Positions 45,404-54,448 of a stretch of DNA of 64,000 nt are shown here, piece after piece. A program made the position numbers and the translations under genes. This DNA comes from Actinoplanes flavus. GTDB taxonomy: Bacteria > Actinomycetota > Actinomycetes > Mycobacteriales > Micromonosporaceae. Under the pieces are notes generated by a model, which was not told where the DNA came from, searched no databases, and saw nothing but the letters and a program-made list of their open reading frames with translations. Positions within the stretch are counted from its first letter, which is position 1, and every line of letters starts with the position of its first letter. Where the stretch lies: positions 1-64,000 of the forward strand of contig NZ_JAGFNS010000025.1 in the NCBI RefSeq assembly GCF_017592555.1. Direction: 5' to 3'.

Positions 45404-46047
45404 CCCGGCCGTTGACGCTGCACCTGATCCGGGCCGTGCCGTGGTGGCCGTTCGCCGCGGCGGTGGCGCTGGCCGTCGTGGCTCAGCTGCCGGTGTTCCT
45501 GGCCGAGCCCCCGCCCACCATGATCGTGATCGGGTTGCGGCTGGCGGCGGCCGTTCTGGGCGCCGCCGCCGGGTTCGCGCTGCCGGACCTGATGGCGTCC
45601 ACAGTGATCAGTCCGACGCCGCGGTGGCGGCGGCAGTGGCTGCGGCTGATGGTGCTGCTCGTCCCATCCGTACTGGTCTGGACTCTGCTCTACCTCGCCG
45701 TCCGGGATGCCGCCGGCCCGGTGGCGACCTGGCCACACGGGTTCGTGATCCTCCAGGCCGCGGTGTGCGGGTTGCTCCCGGTCGCCGCGGCGGCGGTCGG
45801 CGCCCGTTACCGGGACGAAGCGACCGGCGCGCTGTCCGGGCCGGCCGTGCAGGGCGGCGTCCTGGTGGTGAGCCTGTTCTTCACCGATCGCAACTCACCC
45901 TGGGCGGTTCCGGCAGGTGACGACTGGACCACGGCTCAGCGTTGCTGGCCGGTTGCGCTGGCATTGGTCCTGGTCACGCTCCTGGCCGCCAACCGGGAGC
46001 GGCCCGGAAGCCGCCCAGCGGTCATCGGCCGCCGGCGGTTCGCCTGA
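45400..46047 (+). CDS. ABC transporter-associated membrane protein
   Basis: A 215-residue protein with about six membrane helices and short loops: LHLIRAVPWWPFAAAVALAV, LRLAAAVLGAAAGFALPDLM and LMVLLVPSVLVWTLLYLAV are among them. No family is named. It overlaps the previous gene by four bases and is the last gene of the sigma/anti-sigma/ABC operon, so I take it as a second membrane subunit. Confidence 0.8.
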   Translation: MTRPLTLHLIRAVPWWPFAAAVALAVVAQLPVFLAEPPPTMIVIGLRLAAAVLGAAAGFALPDLMASTVISPTPRWRRQWLRLMVLLVPSVLVWTLLYLAVRDAAGPVATWPHGFVILQAAVCGLLPVAAAAVGARYRDEATGALSGPAVQGGVLVVSLFFTDRNSPWAVPAGDDWTTAQRCWPVALALVLVTLLAANRERPGSRPAVIGRRRFA

Positions 46048-46150
46048 CGAGGCGCCCCGCTGGACGCCCCACGGGGCCATCGCGATCAGTGCGACTCACC
46101 GAGCGATATCGGTCTGATTTTGTCGCAGGCACCCGGTACCGTGCCGCACC

Positions 46151-47905
46151 GTGAGCAACACGTTCCAGGTCGACCTGCGGGGCATCGTCGATCTGCTCAG
46201 CCATCACCTCTACGCGAGCCCCCGCGTGTATGTCCGGGAGCTGCTGCAGAACGCCGTGGACGCGATCACGGCGATCGGCCCCGGGCACGACGGCGTGGTG
46301 ACGATCGCCTCCTCGGACACCACCGGCGACGGCACCCTGCGGATCGACGACAACGGCATCGGCCTCACCGAGGCACAGGTTCACGAGTTGCTCGCCACCA
46401 TCGGCCGCAGCTCGAAGCGCGACGAGTTGGGCTTCGCCCGGCACGAGTTCCTCGGCCAGTTCGGCATCGGCCTGCTCTCCTGCTTCCTGGTCGCCGACGA
46501 GATCCGGGTGCACACCCGCCGCGAGGGCGCCGCCCCGGTGCTCTGGACCGGCTACGCCGACGGCCGTTACGCGGTGCGTGCCGGCGACGACCGCGAGCCG
46601 GGCACCACGGTCACCCTGCTGCCCCGTCGCGGCGCCGAGCACTTCCTGACCGGTTCGACGGTGGCCGAGCTCGCCACCACCTACGGCTCCCTGCTGCCGG
46701 TCGCCGTGTCGGTCGACGGTCGTTCGGTCACCACGGGCACCGTGCCCTGGGAGCTGCCACCCGAATCGCGTATGGCGTACGCGCAGCGCACCCTCGGGTT
46801 CCGTCCGTTCGACGTGATCGAGCTGAACGTGCCGTCCGCCGGGCTCACCGGCGCCGCGTTCGTGCTGCCCACCCCGGTCAACCCGGCGAGCCGCGGCGGT
46901 CACCGGGTCTATCTGAAGCGGATGCTGCTCTCCGAGAGCATCGAGGGCCTGCTGCCCGAGTGGGCCTTCTTCGCCCGCTGCGTGGTCGACAGCACCGAGC
47001 TGCGGCCGACCGCGAGCCGGGAGGCGCTCTACGACGACGGCATGCTCGCCGAGACCCGGGAGGCGATCGCCGACCAGCTCCGCGGCTGGCTGGTGCGCTT
47101 GTCGGCGACCGACCCGCGCCGTCTCGCCGAGTTCCTGAGCATCCACCACCTCGGCGTGAAGGCACTGGCCCTGCACGACGACGAGATGCTGCGCCTGGTC
47201 GAGCAGTGGTACCCGATGCAGACCAACATGGGCGAGGTCACTCTCGCCGAGTTCCGGGCCCGGCACGGTGTCTTGCGGTACGCCGCCACCGCCGACGAGT
47301 TCCGGCAGCTCGCGGGTGTCGCCGCGGCCCAGGAGGTGGGCCTGATCAACGGCGGGTACGTGTACGACGCCGAGCTGATCCAGCGCCTCGCCGCCACCGA
47401 TCCGGAGGTCCGTGCCGAGCGGCTCGACCCGACCGACCTGACCACCCGCTTCAACGGTCTGGACGCGGAGACCGAGCTGCTGCTGCGGCCCTTCCTGGCG
47501 GCCGCCCAGCGCCGGCTCGACCGGCTCGGCTGCGAGGTCGTGGTGCGCGCCTTCGACCCGGTCACCATGCCCGCGCTGTATCTGGTGAGCCGTGCCGCGG
47601 CCTTCCACGACGAGTTCACCGCGGGCCGGGATCAGGCCGACGACCTGTGGGGCGGGGTGCTGGACGCGCTCTCCCGTACCGTGCCGGCGGACCGGCCGCA
47701 GCTGGTTCTCAACCACCGCAACCCGCTGATCCGCCGGATCGCCGCGCTGGGTGACGCCGAGCTCGCCGGCCTGGCCGTCGAGTCGTTGTACGGGCAGGCG
47801 CTACTGCTCGGCCACCACCCGATCCGCCCGGCTGACGCCGCACTGCTCACCACGTCGTTCCTCGGCCTGCTGGACCGGGCCGTCCCGGGGGAGGAGACCC
47901 GATGA
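46151..47905 (+). CDS. Hsp90-like (HtpG-related) ATPase
   Basis: A 584-residue GHKL protein with Hsp90 layout. The N-terminal ATP domain has the catalytic Glu and the Asn in YVRELLQNAVDAIT (about 28-41). RIDDNGIGLT is the Asp-Gly motif, and FLGQFGIGLLSCFLVAD is the lid and glycine loop. The middle domain includes FVLPTPVNPASRGGHRVYLKR and the conserved Arg in LRPTASREALYDD, which in Hsp90 contacts ATP. The C-terminal dimer region is short and weakly conserved. It is smaller than HtpG (about 625). The start is a GTG; a gap of 103 bp separates it from the operon upstream. It overlaps the TPR gene by four bases. Confidence 0.9.
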   Translation: MSNTFQVDLRGIVDLLSHHLYASPRVYVRELLQNAVDAITAIGPGHDGVVTIASSDTTGDGTLRIDDNGIGLTEAQVHELLATIGRSSKRDELGFARHEFLGQFGIGLLSCFLVADEIRVHTRREGAAPVLWTGYADGRYAVRAGDDREPGTTVTLLPRRGAEHFLTGSTVAELATTYGSLLPVAVSVDGRSVTTGTVPWELPPESRMAYAQRTLGFRPFDVIELNVPSAGLTGAAFVLPTPVNPASRGGHRVYLKRMLLSESIEGLLPEWAFFARCVVDSTELRPTASREALYDDGMLAETREAIADQLRGWLVRLSATDPRRLAEFLSIHHLGVKALALHDDEMLRLVEQWYPMQTNMGEVTLAEFRARHGVLRYAATADEFRQLAGVAAAQEVGLINGGYVYDAELIQRLAATDPEVRAERLDPTDLTTRFNGLDAETELLLRPFLAAAQRRLDRLGCEVVVRAFDPVTMPALYLVSRAAAFHDEFTAGRDQADDLWGGVLDALSRTVPADRPQLVLNHRNPLIRRIAALGDAELAGLAVESLYGQALLLGHHPIRPADAALLTTSFLGLLDRAVPGEETR

Positions 47906-50697
47906 AGACCGCCCAGGAGCTGTGGGAGCTCCTCAACGAGGCGCAGCATCTGCCGTACGGCGCCGCGCAGATCGCCCTGGTGGAGCAGGTTCTCCGGCAC
48001 GTCGACACGACCGACGACCCGGCGCTGCGGTTCTATGCGCGGCTGTTCGCGACCACCGCGTACATCTACGGCGGCGAGCCGGTGAAGGCGTTCCCGACCT
48101 TCTCCTGGTGTGTGGCCGATTTCGATCGCAACCCGGGGCCGTACCACCAGCGCTGGATGCACAACCTGTTGTGGCTGTTCAAGAACATGGTCAACTCCAT
48201 GACCAAGTTCCCGGAGGTGCCGCTGGAGCGCACCCACGCGGTGCTCGACGACATGGAGCGGCGGTACCGCGAATCCGGCCATGGCATGCAGGCGGTCTAC
48301 AAGCACCGGTACCTGGTGGCGGAGCACGTCGGGCGGACCGCCGAGGCGACGGAGTGGTTCGAGAAGTGGCAGGCCGCACCGCGCGACACGCTTTCCGACT
48401 GTGCCGGCTGCGACCCGACCACCCTGGTCAACCGCCTTGCCGACCAGGAGAGGTACGAGGAGGCCGCCGAACTGGCCGGCCCGGTGCTCGCCGGTGACCT
48501 GTCCTGCTCCGAGCAGCCGCAGAGCATTCTCAGCGAGCTGATGGTGGTCTACCTGCGGACCGGCCGGCTGCGGGAGGCCGCCGACGCGCACCGCCGGTCG
48601 TACATGATCGAGCGGAACAACCTGGCCGATCTGTGGGGTGTGGGCGACCACATCCGCTTCTGCGCGCGTACCGGCAACGAGCATCGTGGCCTGGAGATCC
48701 TCCAACGGCACGTCGACTGGCTGGACCAGGCGCCGTCACCGGCCGCCGCCATGAACTTCGCGGCGTCCGCGGTGCTGCTGCTGCGCCGGCTCACCGAGCT
48801 CGGCCACGGCGACACGCTGATCCGCCGGTCCGGCCGGGCCGACGTCACCGCCTCGGCCCTGGCCGGTGAGCTGGAGACGTTCACTCTCGAGACGGCGGCC
48901 CGGTTCGACGCCCGCAACGGCACCCGGCACCAGAGCGGCCTGATGGTCGAGGTGATGGAGTCGAAACCGTACGGCGTGACCGTTCCGCTCTCGCCGACCG
49001 CGCGCCGGCCGGTGTCGCCGGAGACGGAGCCCGTGGCGGCGGAGCCCGTGCGCGTGGTGGCGCCGCCGGTGGAGGTGCCGGAGACGGCCACCGCCGCGGA
49101 GCTGATCGACCTGGCCGGGGAGCACTGGCTGGAGGACCGCGAGGAGGCCCTCCGGACGGTGCTGGCGGCCTTCGACGCCCGTTTCGAGGTGCCCGCCGAT
49201 CCGGCGTTGGCCGCCCGCCTCTGGCTGTTGCGTGGTTTCGCGGCGCGGGACGACGACGGTGCGGCCACCCGGTCCGCCTGGGAGCGGGCCGCCGCACTGT
49301 TCACCGAGGCCGGGGACACGGGTGAGGCCGGCATGACGCGGGCCCGGCTGGCCGTGCAGAAGGCCTGGACGGACGAGCCGACCGAGGAGTTGCTGGCCGT
49401 CGTGAAGGCGAATGTCGCCTACCACGACGCGCACGGCGACGCGCGCAGCCGGGCGAACGCGTGGATCCGTCTGTCCCAAATGTACCGACTCATGCAGCGG
49501 CTGGACGAGGCGAACGAGGCCGGTGACCGATCGGACCGCTTCGCCGAGGAAGCCGGTGACCCGCGGCGGGTGGCGTACCACGCGATGGTCCGGGCGCAGA
49601 ACCGCGCGCTGGCCGACCGGACCGAGGAGGCCGGCGCGGCCGCCCGTCTGGCGTGGGACTTCTACCGGGCGCACGGTCCGGTCCGGATCGCCGCCGAGGC
49701 CGCCGTGATCGTCGGTCGGCTCAGCGAGTCACCGGAGGAGACGGTGGCCGTGCTCAGCGAGGCGCTCGCGGCCGGTGTGCCCGGCGCCGAGCTGCCGGCC
49801 CGCCTGAGCCGGGCCCGCGCCCTGATGAACCTGGACCGCCCGGACGAGGCGATCGACGACTACGTCGAGGTGGTCGCGCTGGTCGCGGCCGACGGTGACG
49901 GCGACGGCGGTGGCGTCTTCGTCCGGCACGAGCTGGCGCAGGCGTACCAGCACGCCGGCCGTCCGGCGGAGGCGGCGGAGGTGGCCGAGGAGGCGCTGCT
50001 CGGCTTCGACCGGCTGGGCGCCGAGGAACCCGCCCTCGACACCCGGTTCCTGCTGGCCGCCATCTACCGCGACCTCGACGACAGCAGCCGGGCGCTCCAG
50101 CTCTACCGCGACCTGATCGAGCGGCTGGAGGGCAATCCGGCCGGCCGGGGCCAGGTCGGCGAGCAGGCCGGTCAGCTGCTGTACGACCTGGACCGCGACA
50201 GCGAGGCCGCGCTGACCTTCCGGGCCGCGGCCGAAGCGCTGCACGAGGCCGGTGACCTGGTCGCCGAACTGCGGGTGCTGCGCCGCCGGCTGATGGCGCT
50301 CAACTACGCCGACGAGGTGCCGGAGGCCGAGGAGGTCATCCGGTTCGTCGAGCGACGGTACGCGGAACTGCCCGCCGAGCTGGCCGGGCAGCCGGGTGTC
50401 GTCTGGGGCCGGTCCATCTTCGCTTTCGAGGTGGGCAACCTGCTGATGCGCCGGGGCCGCTACGCCGAGGCGCTGCCCCACCTGCGGGGTGCGGTGGAGC
50501 CGTTGCGCGGTATCGGCGCGGTGGACGACGCCGACCGGCTGGAGGGCATGCTGGCCGAGGCGCTGCTGCGTTCCGGGTCACCGCGGGAGGCCGAGCGGAT
50601 GCTCGGTGACCTGCTGAAGCGGATGAGTCCGGATTCGCCCACCCGGGAGCTGGCCACCGACCTGTACGCCGAGGCGCAGGCGGCCGTCCAGGGGTGA
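47902..50697 (+). CDS. Large tetratricopeptide-repeat protein, partner of the Hsp90-like gene
   Basis: A 931-residue, mostly alpha-helical soluble protein. TPR-like units are visible throughout, for example LMVVYLRTGRLREAADAHRR (about 213-232), LSQMYRLMQRLDEANEAG (about 530), ELAQAYQHAGRPAEAAEVAE (about 677) and NLLMRRGRYAEALPHLRG (about 847). An Ala/Pro/Val-rich linker at about 360-395 divides it into two halves. There is no catalytic motif or signal. Its ATG overlaps the stop of the Hsp90-like gene, so they are made together. In eukaryotes TPR co-chaperones dock on Hsp90; a similar partnership is likely here, but the usual MEEVD docking tail is absent from the Hsp90 partner. Confidence 0.88.
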   Translation: MKTAQELWELLNEAQHLPYGAAQIALVEQVLRHVDTTDDPALRFYARLFATTAYIYGGEPVKAFPTFSWCVADFDRNPGPYHQRWMHNLLWLFKNMVNSMTKFPEVPLERTHAVLDDMERRYRESGHGMQAVYKHRYLVAEHVGRTAEATEWFEKWQAAPRDTLSDCAGCDPTTLVNRLADQERYEEAAELAGPVLAGDLSCSEQPQSILSELMVVYLRTGRLREAADAHRRSYMIERNNLADLWGVGDHIRFCARTGNEHRGLEILQRHVDWLDQAPSPAAAMNFAASAVLLLRRLTELGHGDTLIRRSGRADVTASALAGELETFTLETAARFDARNGTRHQSGLMVEVMESKPYGVTVPLSPTARRPVSPETEPVAAEPVRVVAPPVEVPETATAAELIDLAGEHWLEDREEALRTVLAAFDARFEVPADPALAARLWLLRGFAARDDDGAATRSAWERAAALFTEAGDTGEAGMTRARLAVQKAWTDEPTEELLAVVKANVAYHDAHGDARSRANAWIRLSQMYRLMQRLDEANEAGDRSDRFAEEAGDPRRVAYHAMVRAQNRALADRTEEAGAAARLAWDFYRAHGPVRIAAEAAVIVGRLSESPEETVAVLSEALAAGVPGAELPARLSRARALMNLDRPDEAIDDYVEVVALVAADGDGDGGGVFVRHELAQAYQHAGRPAEAAEVAEEALLGFDRLGAEEPALDTRFLLAAIYRDLDDSSRALQLYRDLIERLEGNPAGRGQVGEQAGQLLYDLDRDSEAALTFRAAAEALHEAGDLVAELRVLRRRLMALNYADEVPEAEEVIRFVERRYAELPAELAGQPGVVWGRSIFAFEVGNLLMRRGRYAEALPHLRGAVEPLRGIGAVDDADRLEGMLAEALLRSGSPREAERMLGDLLKRMSPDSPTRELATDLYAEAQAAVQG

Positions 50698-50740
50698 ACG
50701 ACCGTTTAGTCCGGACTTGACATCGGGTTACAGTTGCGAG

Positions 50741-51346
50741 GTGACGACGGTAGATCAGCGGCACCGGACCACCCCACCGGCGCCTCGGCGGCGGTCGCGC
50801 CGCGACGAGATTCTGGAAATCGCGGTGGGCCTGTTCGCCTCCCGTGGCTATCACGGCGTGTCGATGGACGACATCGGTTCCGCCGCCGGCGTCACCGGCC
50901 CGGCTCTGTACCACCACTTCGCGGGCAAGGAGGCGATGCTGGTCGCCGCCCTGATCCCGGTCAGCGAAAGCCTGTTGGAGGGCGGCCAGGCCCGCGTCGC
51001 CCGGCATCCGGACGACGCGGAGGCCGCCCTCGCCGATCTGATCGACTTCCATGTCGACTTCGCGCTGGCCAACCCGGCGGTGATCGCCCTGCACCTGCAC
51101 GAGCTGGACCGCCTGCCGGAGGATCCGCGCCGGCAGATCCGCAAGCTGCAACGGCTCTATGTGGAGGAATGGGTGGCCGTGCTGTCCCGCGTCCGTCCGG
51201 AACTGCCCGCTCCCGAGGCCCGGGTGCTGGCCCACGCGGCGTTCGGTCTGATGAACTCCACACCGTTCCTCGGCGGCGAGGTGGATCGGGTGCGCAGGGC
51301 CGCTCTGCTGCGTGACGCGACGATCCACGCACTGACCGGACACTAA
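50741..51346 (+). CDS. TetR-family transcriptional regulator
   Basis: A 201-residue repressor-type protein. The N-terminal helix-turn-helix is RRDEILEIAVGLFASRGYHG, then SMDDIGSAAGVTGPALYHHF with FAGKEAMLVAAL following, the standard TetR pattern. The C-terminal ligand domain is of the kind with PAVIALHLHELDRLPE, resembling regulators near fatty-acid and acyl-CoA genes. The acyl-CoA dehydrogenase 3 kb away has a twin palindromic operator that it might bind. The GTG at 50741 is chosen because it gives the usual family N-terminus. Confidence 0.92.
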   Translation: MTTVDQRHRTTPPAPRRRSRRDEILEIAVGLFASRGYHGVSMDDIGSAAGVTGPALYHHFAGKEAMLVAALIPVSESLLEGGQARVARHPDDAEAALADLIDFHVDFALANPAVIALHLHELDRLPEDPRRQIRKLQRLYVEEWVAVLSRVRPELPAPEARVLAHAAFGLMNSTPFLGGEVDRVRRAALLRDATIHALTGH

Positions 51347-51504
51347 GGACCAGTGTGATTTTCGCTGCTTTTTCCTGCGATCATTTTTCCGATTTGTCCG
51401 CGTGACTTTCACGTCGCTCCCGTCGTTACCAATACCGAGTGACCAATACCGCCTGTTTGCACTGAACAGGGCTAATCGGTCACCGTGACGACGAGGGGTG
51501 AACC

Positions 51505-52467
51505 ATGGCGGACTGGGGGGTCGAGCGCGACGAGCGCGCGACGTGCCGGTCTCTGCCAAGCACCCATGGCGGCTCCCCGCTCATGCCGTCCCACAGCCAG
51601 GGGGCGGAGCGGCGGACGGAGCGCCGCGCGGGCCGTACCGGATCCCGGTGGATCCTGCGTGCAGTCGTCGTCGGAGGCCTGGCCGGAGCGGCCTGGTTGC
51701 TCACCGGCTCCGCCGCGCACGCCGCGGACCACGATGACCTGATCGGGTCCGTGTTGTCCGAGGTGGCGTCGGTGACCGGGAACGAACCCACGGTCGGCGA
51801 ACTCCTCGAGGCGGCTGCCCGGCCGCTGGAGCCGTCCATGCCGGTGGAGGCGATCGACGAGATCGTGGACGAGGTGACCGCGATCGACGGCGAGCCCGTC
51901 GGTGCGTCGCTGCGAACGGTGGTCACCGCCCCGCGTGCCAGCGGTGGAACGGTGGACGGCCGGGCGCAGTCGCGGCCGGCGACGACCGTCGCGGAACCCG
52001 TGACCGAACCTGTTCCGGTGGATTATCCGCTGGAACCGCCGGCGGCCGCCGCGGCTCCGGTGACCGTCGTCGACGTCACGGCCGCCGTGCCGGACGCGAA
52101 ACGGCCGGAGAAACCGGTCCTCACGCGTACCGGAAAGGCGAAGCCGAAAAAGGCGAAAGCCGTGGCCGGTAAGGCCAGGGCACAGTTCAGGCCCGAGGCT
52201 CAACGGCGCATCCCGGCCGCCCGGCCGGCGCCGGAGACCGCACGTGACGAGGTGCCCGACGACGGGCCCACGCCACGGCGGATGAACCTCGGGGCAGTCA
52301 GCGGAATCCCGGCCAACGGCTCGGGAGCGTCCCCGGAGGCCGGCTCGGTAGCCGTTCTTCCGGCCCGGCTCGCGAACGGCGCGGTGGCGAACCATCGGCT
52401 ACCGGTAGCGGCCGACGTCGAGGCCCGGCGGAACGACGCCGAGGCACCGACCGTCTCGCCTGACTAG
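51505..52467 (+). CDS. Secreted Ala/Pro-rich protein, hypothetical
   Basis: A 320-residue protein with a long twin-arginine-free basic N-region and a signal-type hydrophobic stretch at about 47-68 (SRWILRAVVVGGLAGAAWLL, ending SAAHAAD, a likely cleavage site). The rest is Ala/Pro/Val-rich and disordered, with a Lys-rich patch (KAKPKKAKAV) at about 212-222 and no cysteines after the signal. GAGGGGTGA lies just upstream of the ATG. I find no family. Its position just before the chaplin-like gene suggests a cell-surface role; this is inference. Confidence 0.72.
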   Translation: MADWGVERDERATCRSLPSTHGGSPLMPSHSQGAERRTERRAGRTGSRWILRAVVVGGLAGAAWLLTGSAAHAADHDDLIGSVLSEVASVTGNEPTVGELLEAAARPLEPSMPVEAIDEIVDEVTAIDGEPVGASLRTVVTAPRASGGTVDGRAQSRPATTVAEPVTEPVPVDYPLEPPAAAAAPVTVVDVTAAVPDAKRPEKPVLTRTGKAKPKKAKAVAGKARAQFRPEAQRRIPAARPAPETARDEVPDDGPTPRRMNLGAVSGIPANGSGASPEAGSVAVLPARLANGAVANHRLPVAADVEARRNDAEAPTVSPD

Positions 52468-52731
52468 TGACGGCGCTCCGCCAACCCTTCACCGGCGCTT
52501 CATAGGGCGTCCGGGAAGCGATTCCTGAACCGTTTGCGCACAAACGGCGAATCGTCAAAAGGGCATCACCTTCACCGCAATCGAAGCGCCACCTCAGGGC
52601 GCGTGTCGACAGGCGGAGTCAGGGCTTGAAAAGTGCCAGGGCACCGCTGCGCCCAAAAACTGTGGTTCCGGACCGAACAAATGAATACGCGGAAACAATG
52701 CTGACCATTTGCGAAAGGCAAATCTTTTCTG

Positions 52732-54237
52732 ATGAAGAAGACTTGGGTTCGTAAGACTCTGAGTGTCGGCGTCCTGGCCGCCGGTGCCCTCCTGCTGGCC
52801 CCGGCCGCGGTCGCCCAGGCCGACGTCGACCAGGCAACGTTCAACAACTTCGGCGCGGCCAACGGCACCCAGGTCGCCATGCCGATCACCGTGCCGGTGA
52901 ACCTGGTCGGCAACTCGGTCGGCGCCCTCGGCTCGGCGCAGGCGTCCGGTGCCGGCGCCAACAAGGTCGAGAACGGTGGTGGCGGGACCAAGCAGCGCTC
53001 GTTCAACAACTACGGCGCGCTGAACGGCACTCAGGTGGCCGTTCCGGTCAACGTTCCGGTCAACGTGACGGGCAACGCCGCGGCTGTGGCCGGGCATGCG
53101 ACCGCCAAGGGCGTCAGCGCCAACCAGGTGGAGTCCGCCCGGACCCCGGAGAGCATCTGGGGCGGCGGTCCCGGCGGCGGCAGCAGCCCGGACCAGCTGA
53201 GCTACAACAACTACGGCGCCCTGAACGGCAACCAGGTGTCCGTGCCGATCAACATCCCGATCAACGCCTGCGGCAACGCCCTCGCGTTGCTCGGTAGCGC
53301 GACCGCGAGTGGCATCTGCGCGAACCAGATCGGCCCGACCTACCGCATGGCCCACCCGCAGGAGAGCAAGAAGCTCGGCAAGCGCACCGAGAGCGCCACC
53401 AATGCCGGGGGCGGCTTCGGCGACCAGGTCACCACCGGCAACTACGGTCTCCTGAACGGCAACCAGGTGTCGGTGCCGATCAACATCCCGATCAACGCGT
53501 GTGGCAACGCGATCGGCGTGCTCGGCTTCGCGAACGCGACCGGCATCTGCGCGAACCAGATCGGTGGCGGCGGCGGCCAGCCGATCAGCTTCAACCCGGG
53601 TGGCGGTCACCCGGGCGGCGGCCAGAACCCCGGCGGCGGCTTCCCGGGTGGCGGCTTCCCCGGCGGTAACGTCCTCCCCGGCGGCGGTGTCCTCCCGGGC
53701 GGCGTTCTCCCCGGCGACGGTTACCCGGGCGGCTTCTACCCCGGTGACTTCGACGGGGGCCCGGACTACGGGATCCTGCCGGTGCACAACTACGTGCCGT
53801 ACTACCCGGTTCCGGACTACCTCCTCGACGACTGCGACGAGTTCCTGGGTGACCTCGGCCCGGACGGCCCGCGGGGGGACTACTACCCCGGCCACCGGAA
53901 GCCGAAGTTCAAGGGCAACGGCATCGTCAAGGGCGCCGGTGACCAGTGGACGCCGGGTGACGTCGACGACGTCCGCGACCAGGACGTCAAGGGCGGCAAG
54001 GCCAACGCCAACGCCGGGTACGACAAGGGCGGCAACCGCGGCGACGACTTCCCGGCCGACACGAAGGACGACTTCGAGGCCCCGAGCGACGACAACGACG
54101 TCAGCCCGGACAAGTACGGCAAGGGCAACGGCGGCCGGGCGAACGAGAAGTCCCCGGTCTCCGCGCTGACCAAGGACCTGGGCGGCGTTCGCTCGGGCAG
54201 CTTCGGCGGCCTGGACCTGCTCGACACCCTGCGCTGA
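52732..54237 (+). CDS. Secreted protein with four chaplin-like domains
   Basis: A 501-residue secreted protein with a signal peptide at 1-31. Four repeats of about 42 residues follow, at 37-79, 90-133, 158-200 and 236-277, each of the pattern N-Y-G-x-x-N-G-x-Q-V-x-V-P-(I/V)-N-(I/V)-P-(I/V)-N. That is the chaplin (DUF320) core of amyloid-forming spore-coat proteins. Repeats 3 and 4 have the two chaplin cysteines (Cys180/Cys196 and Cys257/Cys273); repeats 1 and 2 lack them. A Gly/Pro-rich stretch (about 278-350) and a charged Asp/Lys/Gly-rich C-terminus follow. There is no LPXTG anchor. In sporangium-forming actinomycetes such proteins coat spores or hyphae. Confidence 0.88.
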   Translation: MKKTWVRKTLSVGVLAAGALLLAPAAVAQADVDQATFNNFGAANGTQVAMPITVPVNLVGNSVGALGSAQASGAGANKVENGGGGTKQRSFNNYGALNGTQVAVPVNVPVNVTGNAAAVAGHATAKGVSANQVESARTPESIWGGGPGGGSSPDQLSYNNYGALNGNQVSVPINIPINACGNALALLGSATASGICANQIGPTYRMAHPQESKKLGKRTESATNAGGGFGDQVTTGNYGLLNGNQVSVPINIPINACGNAIGVLGFANATGICANQIGGGGGQPISFNPGGGHPGGGQNPGGGFPGGGFPGGNVLPGGGVLPGGVLPGDGYPGGFYPGDFDGGPDYGILPVHNYVPYYPVPDYLLDDCDEFLGDLGPDGPRGDYYPGHRKPKFKGNGIVKGAGDQWTPGDVDDVRDQDVKGGKANANAGYDKGGNRGDDFPADTKDDFEAPSDDNDVSPDKYGKGNGGRANEKSPVSALTKDLGGVRSGSFGGLDLLDTLR

Positions 54238-54342
54238 CCGCACGTGGTGGAAGGCCGGGTTGCGCCGGTCCCGGGCGCGACTCGCATCGGCACGTGACGC
54301 CGATGACCGCCGGCGCGACTCCACGGCGCCGGTAGCAGTGAA

Positions 54343-54379
54343 ACGAACGGGAGTCTCCGTGACGGGGACTCCCGTTCGT
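54343..54379 (+). terminator. Terminator after the chaplin-like gene
   Basis: A perfect 13-bp stem, ACGAACGGGAGTC pairing with GACTCCCGTTCGT, with an 11-base loop, lies about 105 bp after the stop. Confidence 0.75.
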
Positions 54380-54409
54380 CGTTGCCGCCTCCCGAAGCGT
54401 GAGATAACC

Positions 54410-54437
54410 TAACGTCCGTTAAGCCTAACGAGCGTTA
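54410..54437. promoter_or_regulatory. Twin palindromic operator upstream of the acyl-CoA dehydrogenase
   Basis: TAACGTCCGTTA (54410-54421) and TAACGAGCGTTA (54426-54437) are two palindromes sharing TAACG-NN-CGTTA with centres 16 bp apart. They lie 12 bases before the start codon. The form fits a TetR-type repressor acting on the gene. Confidence 0.75.
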
Positions 54438-54448
54438 AGGATGGGGCA

